Positions 33,916 through 42,815 of a DNA stretch of 64,000 nucleotides are shown one piece after another. The stretch spans positions 1 to 64,000 of the forward strand of contig CAXBLA010000005.1 of assembly GCA_963976625.1 (NCBI GenBank). The letters are read 5' to 3'. Under the pieces are notes generated by a model. That model ran no database searches. It was given only the letters and a program-made list of their open reading frames with translations, and was not told the DNA's origin. This stretch comes from UBA1924 sp963976625 (GTDB lineage: Bacteria > Planctomycetota > Phycisphaerae > Phycisphaerales > UBA1924). Position numbers and translations under genes: made by a program. Numbering within the stretch: position 1 is the first letter of the stretch; the number at the start of each line of letters is the position of its first letter.

Positions 33916-34548
33916 TCAAGATACTCGTTGACCAACCCGAGCCGGCACCCCAACCACCGTCTCGCCATCACCCACATCACTGGTGACCACCGCGCCCGCT
34001 CCGACGACACACCGATCCCCGATACGCACGCCCGGCAGCACCGTCGCGCCGATCCCAATCAGCGTGTGATCCCCAATCACCACGCCCCCGCCGAGCACCG
34101 CTCGCGGGGCGACATGTGTGTTGATCCCAACCCGGCAATCATGCTCGACGATCGCGCCGGTGTTCATGATCGCATGTGTTCCAATATGAGCATGAGCATT
34201 GATAATCGCCCCCGCGCTCACAAAGACCCCATCCTCAACCGTTGCACTCTCCGCGATCACCGCCGACGGATGCACGATTGGCGCTGCGAACACGCACGCG
34301 CCCATCTGTTCGATCAACTCGGCACGCAACCCAAGGTCGCCAACCGCCAGAAAGAATCCGCCGCCAGCGACCGTTTCAAGATCACTGAATCCACCAACAC
34401 ACTCCGGGCACCCGGGCATTTCAGCGATCGGCGCATCGGGCTCGTCATCGACAAACCCAAGCACCATTCGGTTCGCGCACAAAGCCGTGTCGAGCATCAC
34501 CTTCGCGTGCCCGCCGCCGCCGATCAATATGATTGATTGCTGATCCAC
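33916..34548 (-). CDS. PglD/NeuD-type sugar O/N-acyltransferase
   Basis: This protein of about 210 residues has an N-terminal nucleotide-sugar-binding domain, IILIGGGGHAKVMLDTAL, which is the PglD/NeuD opening. A left-handed beta-helix follows with hexapeptide repeats including HPSAVIAESATVEDGVFV, ATVLPGVRIGDRCVVGAGAVV and the closing VVGVPARV. Such enzymes acetylate UDP-amino-sugars or sialic acids for surface glycans. A GTG start at 34548 fits the family boundary; an upstream TTG at 34587 would add 13 residues. Upstream, on the same strand, is a terminator-bearing structured region (34617-34790). Confidence 0.83.
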   Translation of the reverse strand: MDQQSIILIGGGGHAKVMLDTALCANRMVLGFVDDEPDAPIAEMPGCPECVGGFSDLETVAGGGFFLAVGDLGLRAELIEQMGACVFAAPIVHPSAVIAESATVEDGVFVSAGAIINAHAHIGTHAIMNTGAIVEHDCRVGINTHVAPRAVLGGGVVIGDHTLIGIGATVLPGVRIGDRCVVGAGAVVTSDVGDGETVVGVPARVGQRVS

Positions 34549-34616
34549 ACCCAGAGTATCGGCTACATCCAGCCCCACCGCCAGCAAGCCGAGGAGGATT
34601 CAGCTACCCCCAAAAA

Positions 34617-34655
34617 TAAAAAATCGACGCCGGGCTGTAACGCAACCCGACGCCG
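34617..34655 (-). terminator. Leftward intrinsic terminator with no upstream gene
   Basis: Bases 34625-34637 pair with 34643-34655 as a 13-bp stem. Three of these pairs are G-U wobbles valid only in minus-strand RNA. Read leftward it is followed by TTTTTT (34618-34623). No protein gene lies upstream of it on the minus strand. Confidence 0.75.
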
Positions 34656-34790
34656 GGTGGGTAGGTAATCTGTCAACACTCGCCAAGCCCGATCAATCGC
34701 GATGCACCCGAAGGCGTGTGTAGTGCGATCAAAGACCGAGCCCTTCTACTTTCCCATACCCACCCCATGATTGAACACGATCCTCACGAT
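34617..34790 (-). ncRNA. Candidate structured small RNA (family unknown)
   Basis: Read leftward, TACCCACCC (34757-34765) can pair with GGGTGGGTA (34655-34663), closing a domain of about 110 bases. Inside are GATCGC/GCGATC arms and a TTCG-capped hairpin. The closing stem directly abuts a strong leftward terminator. The size is right for a small RNA or a terminating leader of the acyltransferase gene. The usual cores of SRP RNA, tmRNA and RNase P RNA were looked for and not found. The 5' end is uncertain; a weak promoter-like TTGGAC-N17-TATTCG lies further upstream. Confidence 0.4.
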
Positions 34791-35203
34791 CGATGATCCA
34801 ACAAGATCGAATACGACCTGATCAGATGCTGTCCAAGCACGGCGTCGAGAAGCGTCCGAGCGTGTCTCTACCCTCAAACCCCGTTTTCACAGGGCATAAG
34901 TCCCGCCAACGACCAAAACAAGCTGATGAACCTCGATCCGTGCCCCCGAGCAAGCGCTGTGGAACACAGGAAAGAAAGAGAGAGATCGCCGCCAATTCAA
35001 AGCGAATTCGCGGCCTTCGAGCTTCATCCGCGGAGTTTTTGTCCGCTGGCATGCCTTCAATGTACGACGAAAACACCGCAGTGCCACCCAATCTATCGGT
35101 TGAGCGTCCCAATTTCGTGATTCTTTACCACGCCCCGGACCCACCACCAGCCCGCCCCCAGACCACCACCAGATCGCCCCCCACAGCCCCCAAAGGCCAT
35201 CAA
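34791..35203. other. Gene-free interval upstream of mqnA
   Basis: About 410 bases whose open frames lack any similarity or coding signature; the family start of MqnA is at 35204. It may include the 5' part or promoter of the leftward RNA and the mqnA promoter. I see no further assignable element. Confidence 0.4.
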
Positions 35204-36082
35204 ATGACCAATCCAGCCCCAATTCCATCTCCTATCAAGATCGCCGCCGTGCAGTTTCTTAATACGGTCTCACTGATCGAAGGGCTCGATACCTGGACAG
35301 GCTGCGAGCTCATCAAAGCCGTCCCCTCACGCATCGGCGACATGGTCCGATCAGGAGCCGCCGACATCGGGCTCGCCTCGATCGTCGACGCCGCCGACCC
35401 AGCAAGCAACCTCACCCTGATCCCCGCGGGCATGATCGGATGCGAGGGCCCCACCCTCACCGTCCGCCTGTTCTCGGCTGTCCCCCCAGAGCAGATCACC
35501 ACCGTCCACGCCGACACCGACTCGCACACCTCCGTCATGCTCAGCGATGTCATCCTCCGCGAACGCTGCGGGGTCCGGGCCGACTTCAAACCCTTCCACG
35601 CCCAAGAAAAATCCGGAACCAACGCCAACACCCCCGACGAAGCCTGGCCCGAAACCGTCCTGCTCATCGGCGACAAGGTCGTCGTCGACTCCCCGCCCGC
35701 CGTCCGCTACCCGCACCAGATCGACCTGGGCCAAGCCTGGAACGAGCTCACCGGGCTCCCCTTCGTCTACGCGACCTGGATGTGCCGAACCGAGGACGCC
35801 AACACCACGCGTATTCTTGAAGCCGCGGCCATGCTCGAGCGCGTCCGCCTGCGCAACAATCTGCGATTGGACTGGCTCGTCACCAACCCAGCCCGCACCC
35901 ACCGCTGGCCCGCCGACCTCGCCCGCACCTACATCGGACAACTCCTCAAGTTCAACCCCGACGCCCGCGCCCAGCAAGCCGTCACCCTCTTCTACGAAAA
36001 ACTCAAAGCCCACAACATCCTCAACACCGCCGAGCCCAACTGGATGCCCCTTGCCGCACCAGCCCGGGCGACCTGCCCATGA
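35204..36082 (+). CDS. mqnA: Chorismate dehydratase (menaquinone biosynthesis, futalosine pathway)
   Basis: This 292-residue protein has the MqnA/MqnD-like periplasmic-binding-protein fold: IKIAAVQFLNTVSLIEGL at the N-terminus (the y-lN-x-x-P/SL motif), then VPSRIGDMVRSGAADIGLASIV and a later LGQAWNELTGLPFVYATWMCR. It dehydrates chorismate to 3-enolpyruvylbenzoate, the first step of the futalosine route to menaquinone. Other mqn genes are not in the window. The start at 35204 is set by homology, since earlier codons to 34793 are low-complexity. The stop overlaps the next start as ATGA, implying coupled translation with the DUF5063 gene. Confidence 0.9.
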   Translation: MTNPAPIPSPIKIAAVQFLNTVSLIEGLDTWTGCELIKAVPSRIGDMVRSGAADIGLASIVDAADPASNLTLIPAGMIGCEGPTLTVRLFSAVPPEQITTVHADTDSHTSVMLSDVILRERCGVRADFKPFHAQEKSGTNANTPDEAWPETVLLIGDKVVVDSPPAVRYPHQIDLGQAWNELTGLPFVYATWMCRTEDANTTRILEAAAMLERVRLRNNLRLDWLVTNPARTHRWPADLARTYIGQLLKFNPDARAQQAVTLFYEKLKAHNILNTAEPNWMPLAAPARATCP

Positions 36083-36609
36083 GCGCTGCAGCTATAAAAA
36101 CATTCGCACAAGCCGCCGAGGCCTTCTGCGCGTTCATTGATTCATTCGCCGATGCTCGACCTCGCGATCTGTACCGCCAGCTCGAATCTCATCTCGCCCA
36201 GCTCCACGCCACCATCGTGCCTTTGATCACCAGCACCGAGATGTACTGTCCAGCTTTTTCTGCCCATGCATCGATCACACCCGAGCAACGAAAAATCACA
36301 CGCTCGTTCATCTCAACGATCGTTTTATCTGAATCGAACGAGCTTCACGATTGGCACCTCGAAATCTCCGGCCATCCAGAAAATATCGACAACCACAGTG
36401 CCATACGCGCCTCTATGCTCTGGGACGACCTCGCGGATATCTACGCTGATTTATCACTCGGATTGATACAACATAGAGCAACTTCAGAGTCTGCCAATGT
36501 GCATGCCGCGTGGGAATGGAAATCGAGCTACGAATCCCACTGGGGCTACCACCTTTTTCGTGCAAGCTCAAGCATCCACGAACTTCGATACCAACTCGAC
36601 AAAGATTGA
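36079..36609 (+). CDS. DUF5063-family protein
   Basis: This 176-residue, mainly helical soluble protein shows the DUF5063 pattern: AAEAFCAFIDSF at the N-terminus, LYRQLESHLAQLHATIVPL, and the hallmark WDDLADIYADLSLGL followed by AAWEWKSSYESHWGYH. The function of the family is not known. It overlaps mqnA by four bases (ATGA), so the two are probably made together. Codon choice is more AT-rich than in mqnA. Confidence 0.82.
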   Translation: MSAAAIKTFAQAAEAFCAFIDSFADARPRDLYRQLESHLAQLHATIVPLITSTEMYCPAFSAHASITPEQRKITRSFISTIVLSESNELHDWHLEISGHPENIDNHSAIRASMLWDDLADIYADLSLGLIQHRATSESANVHAAWEWKSSYESHWGYHLFRASSSIHELRYQLDKD

Positions 36610-36670
36610 TCCTGCGATCATCGGCTCAGGGAACACACACCCATCGGTCACCCCGGCATAAACTCTAACA

Positions 36671-38329
36671 ATGCCCGCCGTCTCCCACGCCAAAACGCCC
36701 TGCATCGTGCAGCTCGCCAACGAGCTGGGCTACGCCTCCAAGCCCACACTCCTCCGCCACCTCCAACGCATCGACGAGCTCGCCCCACAAGTCGACCCGG
36801 ACATCGCCTACCCCGAAGACTGGATCATCTTCCGCATCACCGGCTACCGCCCAGACCTCCCTTCCCCGGCCCTTGTCCCGGGCGAAGCACTCCGTGGCGA
36901 CCTCTCCGCCATCGCCGAGCGCATCTCCGAGACCGCCAAGCTCTCTCCATCAGACATCCACGAACCCTTCGAGACCATCGACTCCCTGAGCCAACGCTGG
37001 AGCGTGAGCCGAAAGACCATCGAGCGATACCGCCGACTCGGGCTCATCGCCCGCCGCCTCGACCTGGGCAGCGGCCACCGCAGCGTCATCTTCATGCGCT
37101 CCGCCGTCGAATGGTTCGAATCCCTCAACACCAAGCGCCTGGGCAAAGCCGCCCGCTTCGATCGCATCAACGACTCCCAGCTCGCCCGCTTCGAGCGCCT
37201 AGCCATCGGCTACCGCGCCCGCCTGGGCTGGTCGCGTTCGCAAGCCGCCGCCCGCATCGCCCTGCGCACCGGGCACTCGCACGAGGGCGTCCGCAAAGCA
37301 CTCCTCCGCATCGACCAAGCACGCACCGAGCACGCAACCACCCCCATCTTCGACGAGCCCGGCCCAACCACACCACGCAACCAACGCTTCGCCCTCCGCG
37401 CCATCACCCGAGGCATCGAGCCCGCACAGATCGCCAAGCACACCAAACGCTCGCACAACGCCACCCTCCGCGCCATCAACATCGCGCGAGCGAATCTCAT
37501 TGACTCGTTCGATCTCCCCGCTGGCGCGCACGAAACCGAGAACGACACCCTCAACTCCCCCGCCATCACCAGCGGGCTGGGCGTCCACGCACCAACCGAC
37601 CTGTGCGCACTGATCGAACTGATGCGCCACCGCGCCCCCACCGTCGTCTACCAAGAACAGATGCAAGCCCGCGCCTACCACCTGCTGTGCCGACGCGCGA
37701 GCCATCAGCACGCCCAGCTCTCCCCCGCCACCCCCTCGGCCCCGATCCTCGACGCCATCGAAACCGACCTGCGCCTCGCGGGCATGCTCAAGGCCCAACT
37801 CGTCGAGTCACAACTCCATCTCGTCCTGTCCACCATCGAGCTCCAAATCGGAGGCCCCATCGACTCGCTCGACCCCTCCCGAGCATCCTTCCTGCTCCTC
37901 GGCGGCATCCGCGTATTGTCAGACGCCATCGACCGCTTCGACCCCTCCCACAAGGCCCGCATCGCCGCCCCCGCCGGGCTCGCCATCACCCGTTTCGCGC
38001 TCTCCCAGCCCGACATCGCCCAACCCATCGCCGACGGCAAAGCAACCCGGCGCATCCCCCCGGGACACACCATCGCCGACTGGACCACACTCATCACACC
38101 GTGGCACCCATGGCTGATGCCCTCCGCGCGCATCGAACCCATACTCAATCAACTCGAAGAGCGCGATCGACTCATCCTCACCCGCCGGTTCGGTTTCGAT
38201 GGCTGCCCCCCGCTCACCCGCACCCAACTCGCCGAGCTCCTGGGCACCTCCGCCCCGCACGCCGCCCGCTACGAACGCCAAGCCATCCGCGCCGCGCTCA
38301 ACGCTGTCCGCAAACAAGAATCTATGTAG
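36671..38329 (+). CDS. Sigma-70 region-4-like protein with DNA-binding N-terminus
   Basis: This 552-residue protein contains several helix-turn-helix-like segments. Near 110-150, SLSQRWSVSRKTIERYRRLGL followed by FMRSAVEWFE resembles an excisionase/MerR-type HTH. More helices occur at 175-215 (GWSRSQAAARIALRTGHS) and 245-280 (GIEPAQIAKHTKRSHNATLRA). The C-terminus, QLEERDRLILTRRFGFDG then LTRTQLAELLGTSAPHAARYERQA, is a good match to sigma-70 region 4, which contacts the -35 element. Region 2, needed for -10 melting, is not recognisable. It could be a divergent planctomycete sigma factor or a sigma-like repressor. Its stop is 5 bases from the converging gene's stop. Confidence 0.6.
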   Translation: MPAVSHAKTPCIVQLANELGYASKPTLLRHLQRIDELAPQVDPDIAYPEDWIIFRITGYRPDLPSPALVPGEALRGDLSAIAERISETAKLSPSDIHEPFETIDSLSQRWSVSRKTIERYRRLGLIARRLDLGSGHRSVIFMRSAVEWFESLNTKRLGKAARFDRINDSQLARFERLAIGYRARLGWSRSQAAARIALRTGHSHEGVRKALLRIDQARTEHATTPIFDEPGPTTPRNQRFALRAITRGIEPAQIAKHTKRSHNATLRAINIARANLIDSFDLPAGAHETENDTLNSPAITSGLGVHAPTDLCALIELMRHRAPTVVYQEQMQARAYHLLCRRASHQHAQLSPATPSAPILDAIETDLRLAGMLKAQLVESQLHLVLSTIELQIGGPIDSLDPSRASFLLLGGIRVLSDAIDRFDPSHKARIAAPAGLAITRFALSQPDIAQPIADGKATRRIPPGHTIADWTTLITPWHPWLMPSARIEPILNQLEERDRLILTRRFGFDGCPPLTRTQLAELLGTSAPHAARYERQAIRAALNAVRKQESM

Positions 38330-38334
38330 TCCGC

Positions 38335-39849
38335 TCAGTGAGCCTCGCCCTGCATCAACTCGAGCTGGCGCTGCCCGATCCCCATCTCTTTGCCCTTGCC
38401 GAAGGCCTCAGGGTTGATGTAATAGCCCTGATCCTCTGAGGATTTCTCTTCCTCAACCTTGATCCGGTTCTGGTTTGCCCACGCATCACAGCGCACACCG
38501 GTCACCTGCCAAGAAACCTTGAGCCCCGCGTGCCCGCCGGCGATTACAAACCGCTGGCCCGCGATCTCCTCACCAATGTACACCGGCGCATACCCGCCGA
38601 CACAAGTCAGCTGATAGCGGAACTCCTGATTGAGCGCATCAAAGTACCCCGGCATCGTCACCACCCCGCGCCCCTCATTATCGAGCGTCACCACCCCGTC
38701 ATAGATATTCTTCATGTCCGGCGATTCCACGAAAGAGTGCGACAGGTACATCCCCTCGGGATCAAGCGGATGATCGATCCTAAACGAGCCGCCACTCTTG
38801 CTCAGCGTTCCCGAAACAGTGACATCCCCTGAAAATCGGCCAGCCAACCCAGTCACACTCGATCCATACACACCCCAGCCGTCGCCAGCATGCGAACCCC
38901 AAACGCCGATCCCCAACGCACCCGTACCATTGTTCTGCCCACGAACAGCCGTCGAGCTATTCCCAGGCGAAGCGGATTCGATCAACCCAAGGACGGCAAC
39001 CGCACTCGATCTTGTCGATGCGGTCCGCCCGATCAAAGCTGGATTGAGCGCAGTCACATCATCCATCTCAAAGAGACCCGCCGACGCGAGGCTGTTCGTA
39101 CGAGCATGAAGCCCGTACTCGATATTGGAATCACTTCGTGTCTCGAAGAACCCCCCTGAGCCGTTGATGCTCTTCCCGATCACCCCACGCCCGTCCTGAG
39201 CGGTACCGAAGACACCGGTCGTCCGAGAGATCCCCACCACACCGGTTCCGATGTCAGACGGGGAAAACTGGGTGATCCCAGGGATAAACCCGACCACTCC
39301 CGAGGTTCTCCCCTGCCCACGAATCGCCGTGCCTGTAGAACCAAAGTGCCCGATTGAAAAAAGAGCGTCAAACTCATTGAGATCATCGTTGTTGCCGTTG
39401 GCGTTGATCGGCAAATCAAGCCCATGGGTGACCTGAGAACTGAATGCCGAGACCGCCCGAGGCGTCGCCGAGATTCTCTGACGCGGATCCATCCGCAGAT
39501 AACCACCATCGCCCACGGCCTGCACATCAATCCGCAGATAACGCTCTTCTGTTGAAGCAAGCACCTCGCTCCCCAAATCAAGCTCAAGGCTGAACAACCC
39601 ATCCACCACCATCACATTGGGTATCGTAATCACCGGCCCGATCTGCGTATCAGGCGCACCATGAACAAGATCATCGAACACCCGGAACCGGATGTTGTGC
39701 AGCCCATTGGCCGGCGACCCATCGCGTTGAAGCGATCCCTGATAAGTAAAAGCCGTCGACTGAGCCGCCGCCATCGGCGCGCACAGCCCGATCGCCGACA
39801 AGCCACCCACAGCGAAGCTCAGAAAACGATTCATGTGTGAAGTATGCAT
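38335..39849 (-). CDS. Secreted repeat protein with tail-fibre-like C-terminal domain (copy A)
   Basis: This 504-residue protein has a signal peptide (MNRFLSF...MAAAQS). An N-terminal domain begins FTYQGSLQRDGSPANGLHNI and has RFRVFDD. A Gly-rich middle of short beta repeats (GTAIRGQG, GTGVVGIS, GRGVIGKS, GVWGSHAGDGWGVYGSS) suggests a beta-helix or trimeric fibre. The C-terminal domain contains GTLSKSGGSFRIDHPLDPE and HSFVESPDMKNIYDG, and ends with a SWQVTGVRCDAWANQNRI strand. That domain is widespread in bacterial secreted proteins of unknown role. The start at 39849 has GAGAGGG upstream; ATG 39834 is an alternative. A second copy lies at 45977. Confidence 0.75.
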   Translation of the reverse strand: MHTSHMNRFLSFAVGGLSAIGLCAPMAAAQSTAFTYQGSLQRDGSPANGLHNIRFRVFDDLVHGAPDTQIGPVITIPNVMVVDGLFSLELDLGSEVLASTEERYLRIDVQAVGDGGYLRMDPRQRISATPRAVSAFSSQVTHGLDLPINANGNNDDLNEFDALFSIGHFGSTGTAIRGQGRTSGVVGFIPGITQFSPSDIGTGVVGISRTTGVFGTAQDGRGVIGKSINGSGGFFETRSDSNIEYGLHARTNSLASAGLFEMDDVTALNPALIGRTASTRSSAVAVLGLIESASPGNSSTAVRGQNNGTGALGIGVWGSHAGDGWGVYGSSVTGLAGRFSGDVTVSGTLSKSGGSFRIDHPLDPEGMYLSHSFVESPDMKNIYDGVVTLDNEGRGVVTMPGYFDALNQEFRYQLTCVGGYAPVYIGEEIAGQRFVIAGGHAGLKVSWQVTGVRCDAWANQNRIKVEEEKSSEDQGYYINPEAFGKGKEMGIGQRQLELMQGEAH

Positions 39850-39996
39850 AGGTCATATCCCTCTCAATTGTTCTTTAGTGATTCAACAGACCGCCCCACC
39901 ATACCACAGACCCCACATTTATCAACCCAAAGCCGCACCATCCAAATCCACCCATCCCCTGCCAACCCCCGCCTCCACCCCTATCCTTCACTGCCC

Positions 39997-41136
39997 ATGA
40001 CCATCCTCGACCGATACATCGCGCGCCAGTACATCTTCAATGTCCTCGCATTGCTCTTTATCCTCTTCAGCTTCGTGCTCGTCATTGATGTCTCCCTCAA
40101 TATGGACCGCTTCCTCCGCCTGGCAGAACGCATGGGCGCCCAAGACACCGGCGAGGACATCTCCAGCGTCCGCCGAGCCGTCGTCACCGTCCTGCTCATC
40201 GCAGACCTCTGGTGGCCCAAGCTCCTCCAGCTCTACAACTTCCTCATCGGCATGATCCTCGTGGGCGCCATGGGCTTCACCTTCTCACAGATGACCAAGC
40301 ACCGCGAGTTCGTCGCCATGATGACCGCCGGCGTCGGGCTCCACCGTGTCATGCGACCCGTCCTCATCATCGCCATCTGCTTCACCGGGCTCCAGATCGT
40401 CAACATGGAACTCGTCATCCCCAAGATCGCCCCGCTGCTCGTCCGCGATCACGGCGACGCCGGCTCGCGACAGCTCGGGTCCGCCTCCGTCCCCCTCACC
40501 CTCGACGGCTCGGGCCGCCTCTTCCGCGCCGCGTCCTTCAACGCCGACACCGACACCCTCACCGGCGTCTACATCCTCGAACGCGACGAACAAGGCAAAG
40601 CCGCCCGCGTCATCACCGCCAAGTCCGCCACCTACGCCAACAACACCTGGGTGCTCACCGATGGGCTCGCCCAGATCCGAGGCACAGAAGCCCAAGGCAT
40701 AGAAACCATCGCCCCCGCCACCCCCATCGCCACCATCGACTCCTCGCTCGATCCCAACGAGCTCCGCATGAACCGCTACGAGTCCTACTCCCAGGCCCTG
40801 AGCTTCCGCCAGGTCTCCCAGATGCTCGACCGCGAATCCCTGACCGACCCGGGCAAGCGCGCCCGCTACACCCGCATCAAATGGGGCCGATTCGCCGTGA
40901 TGATCTCATCGCTGCTGGCCCTGGTGATCTCAATGCCCTTCTTTATCACCCGCGAGCCCAAGAACGCCGTGATCCAGTCACTCAAGTGCGCCCCCATCGC
41001 CATCATCTCCCTCATCGGCGGCATCCTCGGCGCCAGCGCCTCCATCCCCGGCCTCCCCCCAGCCCTGGGCGTCTTCATCCCCGTCATGCTCCTGAGCGTC
41101 ATCGCCGTCGCCCAGATCAGCTCGATGAAGACCTAG
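39997..41136 (+). CDS. LptF/LptG-family permease (YjgP/YjgQ)
   Basis: This 379-residue membrane protein begins MTILDRYIARQYIFNVLALL, a typical LptF/G opening. Three transmembrane segments occupy the first 130 residues, including MTAGVGLHRVMRPV, the coupling-helix region that touches LptB. A periplasmic beta-jellyroll domain (about 150-270) follows, then three more transmembrane segments near 290-379. It would form the LPS-extracting channel with a partner permease and LptB, encoded at 31252. No lptC or lptA is adjacent. Its stop overlaps that of the gene on the other strand by three bases. Confidence 0.85.
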   Translation: MTILDRYIARQYIFNVLALLFILFSFVLVIDVSLNMDRFLRLAERMGAQDTGEDISSVRRAVVTVLLIADLWWPKLLQLYNFLIGMILVGAMGFTFSQMTKHREFVAMMTAGVGLHRVMRPVLIIAICFTGLQIVNMELVIPKIAPLLVRDHGDAGSRQLGSASVPLTLDGSGRLFRAASFNADTDTLTGVYILERDEQGKAARVITAKSATYANNTWVLTDGLAQIRGTEAQGIETIAPATPIATIDSSLDPNELRMNRYESYSQALSFRQVSQMLDRESLTDPGKRARYTRIKWGRFAVMISSLLALVISMPFFITREPKNAVIQSLKCAPIAIISLIGGILGASASIPGLPPALGVFIPVMLLSVIAVAQISSMKT

Positions 41137-41717
41137 CTTTCCGCTTCCGTCTCTACCCGCGGCTTCTGGTCGTACATCGCCCACAGTTTCAAAATCTCCA
41201 TCGATTCATCGTCGATAACAAAGTACGCCCGCTTGTGCCCATCGCGCACCAGACACGAACACACATCTTTGCTCGACCTACTGATCCACACTCGCGTATC
41301 GCGCTGTGCGAACTCGCGCACAACCAATCCCCGAGGCACCCGCAAAGATCCACGATCGATCAAAACATACCCGAACTGAAACGGATGAAACCCAGCCATC
41401 GGCCACAGATCAACCATCACTCCTGCACCAATACCAACGATTACTCCACGAAAAGAAAACGGCCCTGGCATCCACTCATCGAACCACACCATCATGGCGG
41501 CTGAAACACCGAGCACAACAACATTCAGCAAAATGATTACCAACTTTGCATTCGACTTTGGGTAACCCGATTTTAACTTGCACACTTCTGCCAAAATCGC
41601 GGCGCCATCACTTCTTGTTCCTTCAACAAGATTCCGATCGCGCTCAAGCGATCGCACCATGATCGCCTGTTGATAAAGGAGCGTGACAACAAAGAATATT
41701 GGAATCCAAATCATCAC
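41133..41717 (-). CDS. Small membrane protein, unknown function
   Basis: This 194-residue protein has an N-terminal membrane segment (about 1-22), a soluble stretch, and a pair of hydrophobic segments near 60-105. A C-terminal soluble part has two short beta-rich motifs (RVWISRSSKDVCSCLVRDGH, KRAYFVIDDESMEIL). No conserved domain is recognised. Base composition is lower in GC than lptF/G but higher than the next gene. It overlaps the lptF/G-type gene tail to tail (41133-41136). Confidence 0.6.
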   Translation of the reverse strand: MMIWIPIFFVVTLLYQQAIMVRSLERDRNLVEGTRSDGAAILAEVCKLKSGYPKSNAKLVIILLNVVVLGVSAAMMVWFDEWMPGPFSFRGVIVGIGAGVMVDLWPMAGFHPFQFGYVLIDRGSLRVPRGLVVREFAQRDTRVWISRSSKDVCSCLVRDGHKRAYFVIDDESMEILKLWAMYDQKPRVETEAES

Positions 41718-41756
41718 GCTCCCGGTCTACATTGATAATCAAAATTTTAAAACAAA

Positions 41757-42815
41757 TTACACCGGCAATGGGGGGCAATTTGCTGCGCCATATAACAGTC
41801 TTGCATTCGCTAATGCTGTCTGATAAGCGATGAGCGCGTTCGCTTTATCTGTAATGTATTGCGCTGTGCAAGCTAAAGAATTCTGAGCAGCTCTGGCTAC
41901 TGCCGCCAGGGCACAAAGCCCTATCCCGATAGCGACAGCAATGCTGATTAATCCTCCGGTAGCTGCTGCTGCTGCACCGGCCTTTATGCCGAGCCCTAAA
42001 CACAAGCCCATTTCAACTGCGTATTCAGCAACAGCAAGCACCATACAGAGTTTAACATTGTTTTTTGCTGTTTGAATTGCAGCCTGATATGTGTTCCCAG
42101 CAGCTTGATAAGCCAACTCGCAATTAGAAAAGACTGGATTTGTGCTTGGGCTGGTTGTTTGTAACAAATTTGCATGATTTAGGCTTTCGAAATCTTCAAT
42201 CATAGAAGAATCTGCAAAATTAGAAATCATCAAGCCACGATCCCTGTTACCATCGTCTTGATCTATTTGCCATATTGTCCCTAGTATGTCCACAGAACCG
42301 TTCTCGGTGCTAATAGTTCCTGCAACAACAAGAATGCTTGTATTTGCTTCGGATAGTTCATTGATCTCGTCTGCGGAAAGATTATCGTCTGACACATAAT
42401 CATATTCACCTATCAACGAAAAATAGCATTCAAATTCTTCACCACCTATAAGGGCACCTGAAACGGGAGCATATTCGTCTGTTACAGCAATATCTGTATC
42501 AAATCTATAAATTGCTTCTTCAATATGATAGTCATTGACAAACAGCGCTTCATAAATTTCTTTTTGCGTCTTACCCCACGCGCGATATGGCTTCGTTTGC
42601 TCTAGCATTGCTAACTCTGGAGTAACCCCTGCTTCCATCGCTGCCAATGCATCATCTAAATCCTGCGCATTCATCACCGTTGTCTGTACCGGCTCGTCCA
42701 TCGCAGCTGTGGCCTGAAAGGTCGGAAAAACCATCACATTAATAACCAGCATCAACCCGAACACAGGGTTCGAGTACGCCTTACGATCTTGAATCCACTT
42801 CGCTATTCGTCTCAT
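41757..42815 (-). CDS. Exported AT-rich protein, unknown function
   Basis: This 352-residue protein has a predicted signal sequence (about 15-38, MLVINVMVFPTFQATAA) and AGGAG before the ATG. The acidic middle region (about 120-215) seems beta-rich. Residues about 260-310 are strikingly hydrophobic and Ala/Gly-rich with several cysteines (ALAAVARAAQNSLACTAQY). The hydrophobic stretch resembles membrane-active or membrane-anchoring helices. The gene is far more AT-rich than neighbours and avoids the C- or G-ending codons typical here, a sign of recent acquisition. No family is recognised. Confidence 0.6.
   Translation of the reverse strand: MRRIAKWIQDRKAYSNPVFGLMLVINVMVFPTFQATAAMDEPVQTTVMNAQDLDDALAAMEAGVTPELAMLEQTKPYRAWGKTQKEIYEALFVNDYHIEEAIYRFDTDIAVTDEYAPVSGALIGGEEFECYFSLIGEYDYVSDDNLSADEINELSEANTSILVVAGTISTENGSVDILGTIWQIDQDDGNRDRGLMISNFADSSMIEDFESLNHANLLQTTSPSTNPVFSNCELAYQAAGNTYQAAIQTAKNNVKLCMVLAVAEYAVEMGLCLGLGIKAGAAAAATGGLISIAVAIGIGLCALAAVARAAQNSLACTAQYITDKANALIAYQTALANARLLYGAANCPPLPV

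Noticed and set aside
34822..35112. 96-codon minus-strand frame upstream of mqnA
   Set aside because: No similarity, no ribosome-binding site and a composition unlike local genes.
34620..35200. RNase P RNA or tmRNA in the large gap upstream of mqnA
   Set aside because: The GAGGAAAGTC-type RNase P core and the tRNA-like end of tmRNA were not found on either strand.
37130..37150. GGTTCGAATCC resembling a tRNA T-loop
   Set aside because: It lies in frame inside the sigma-like gene and no acceptor, anticodon or D-arm can be folded around it.
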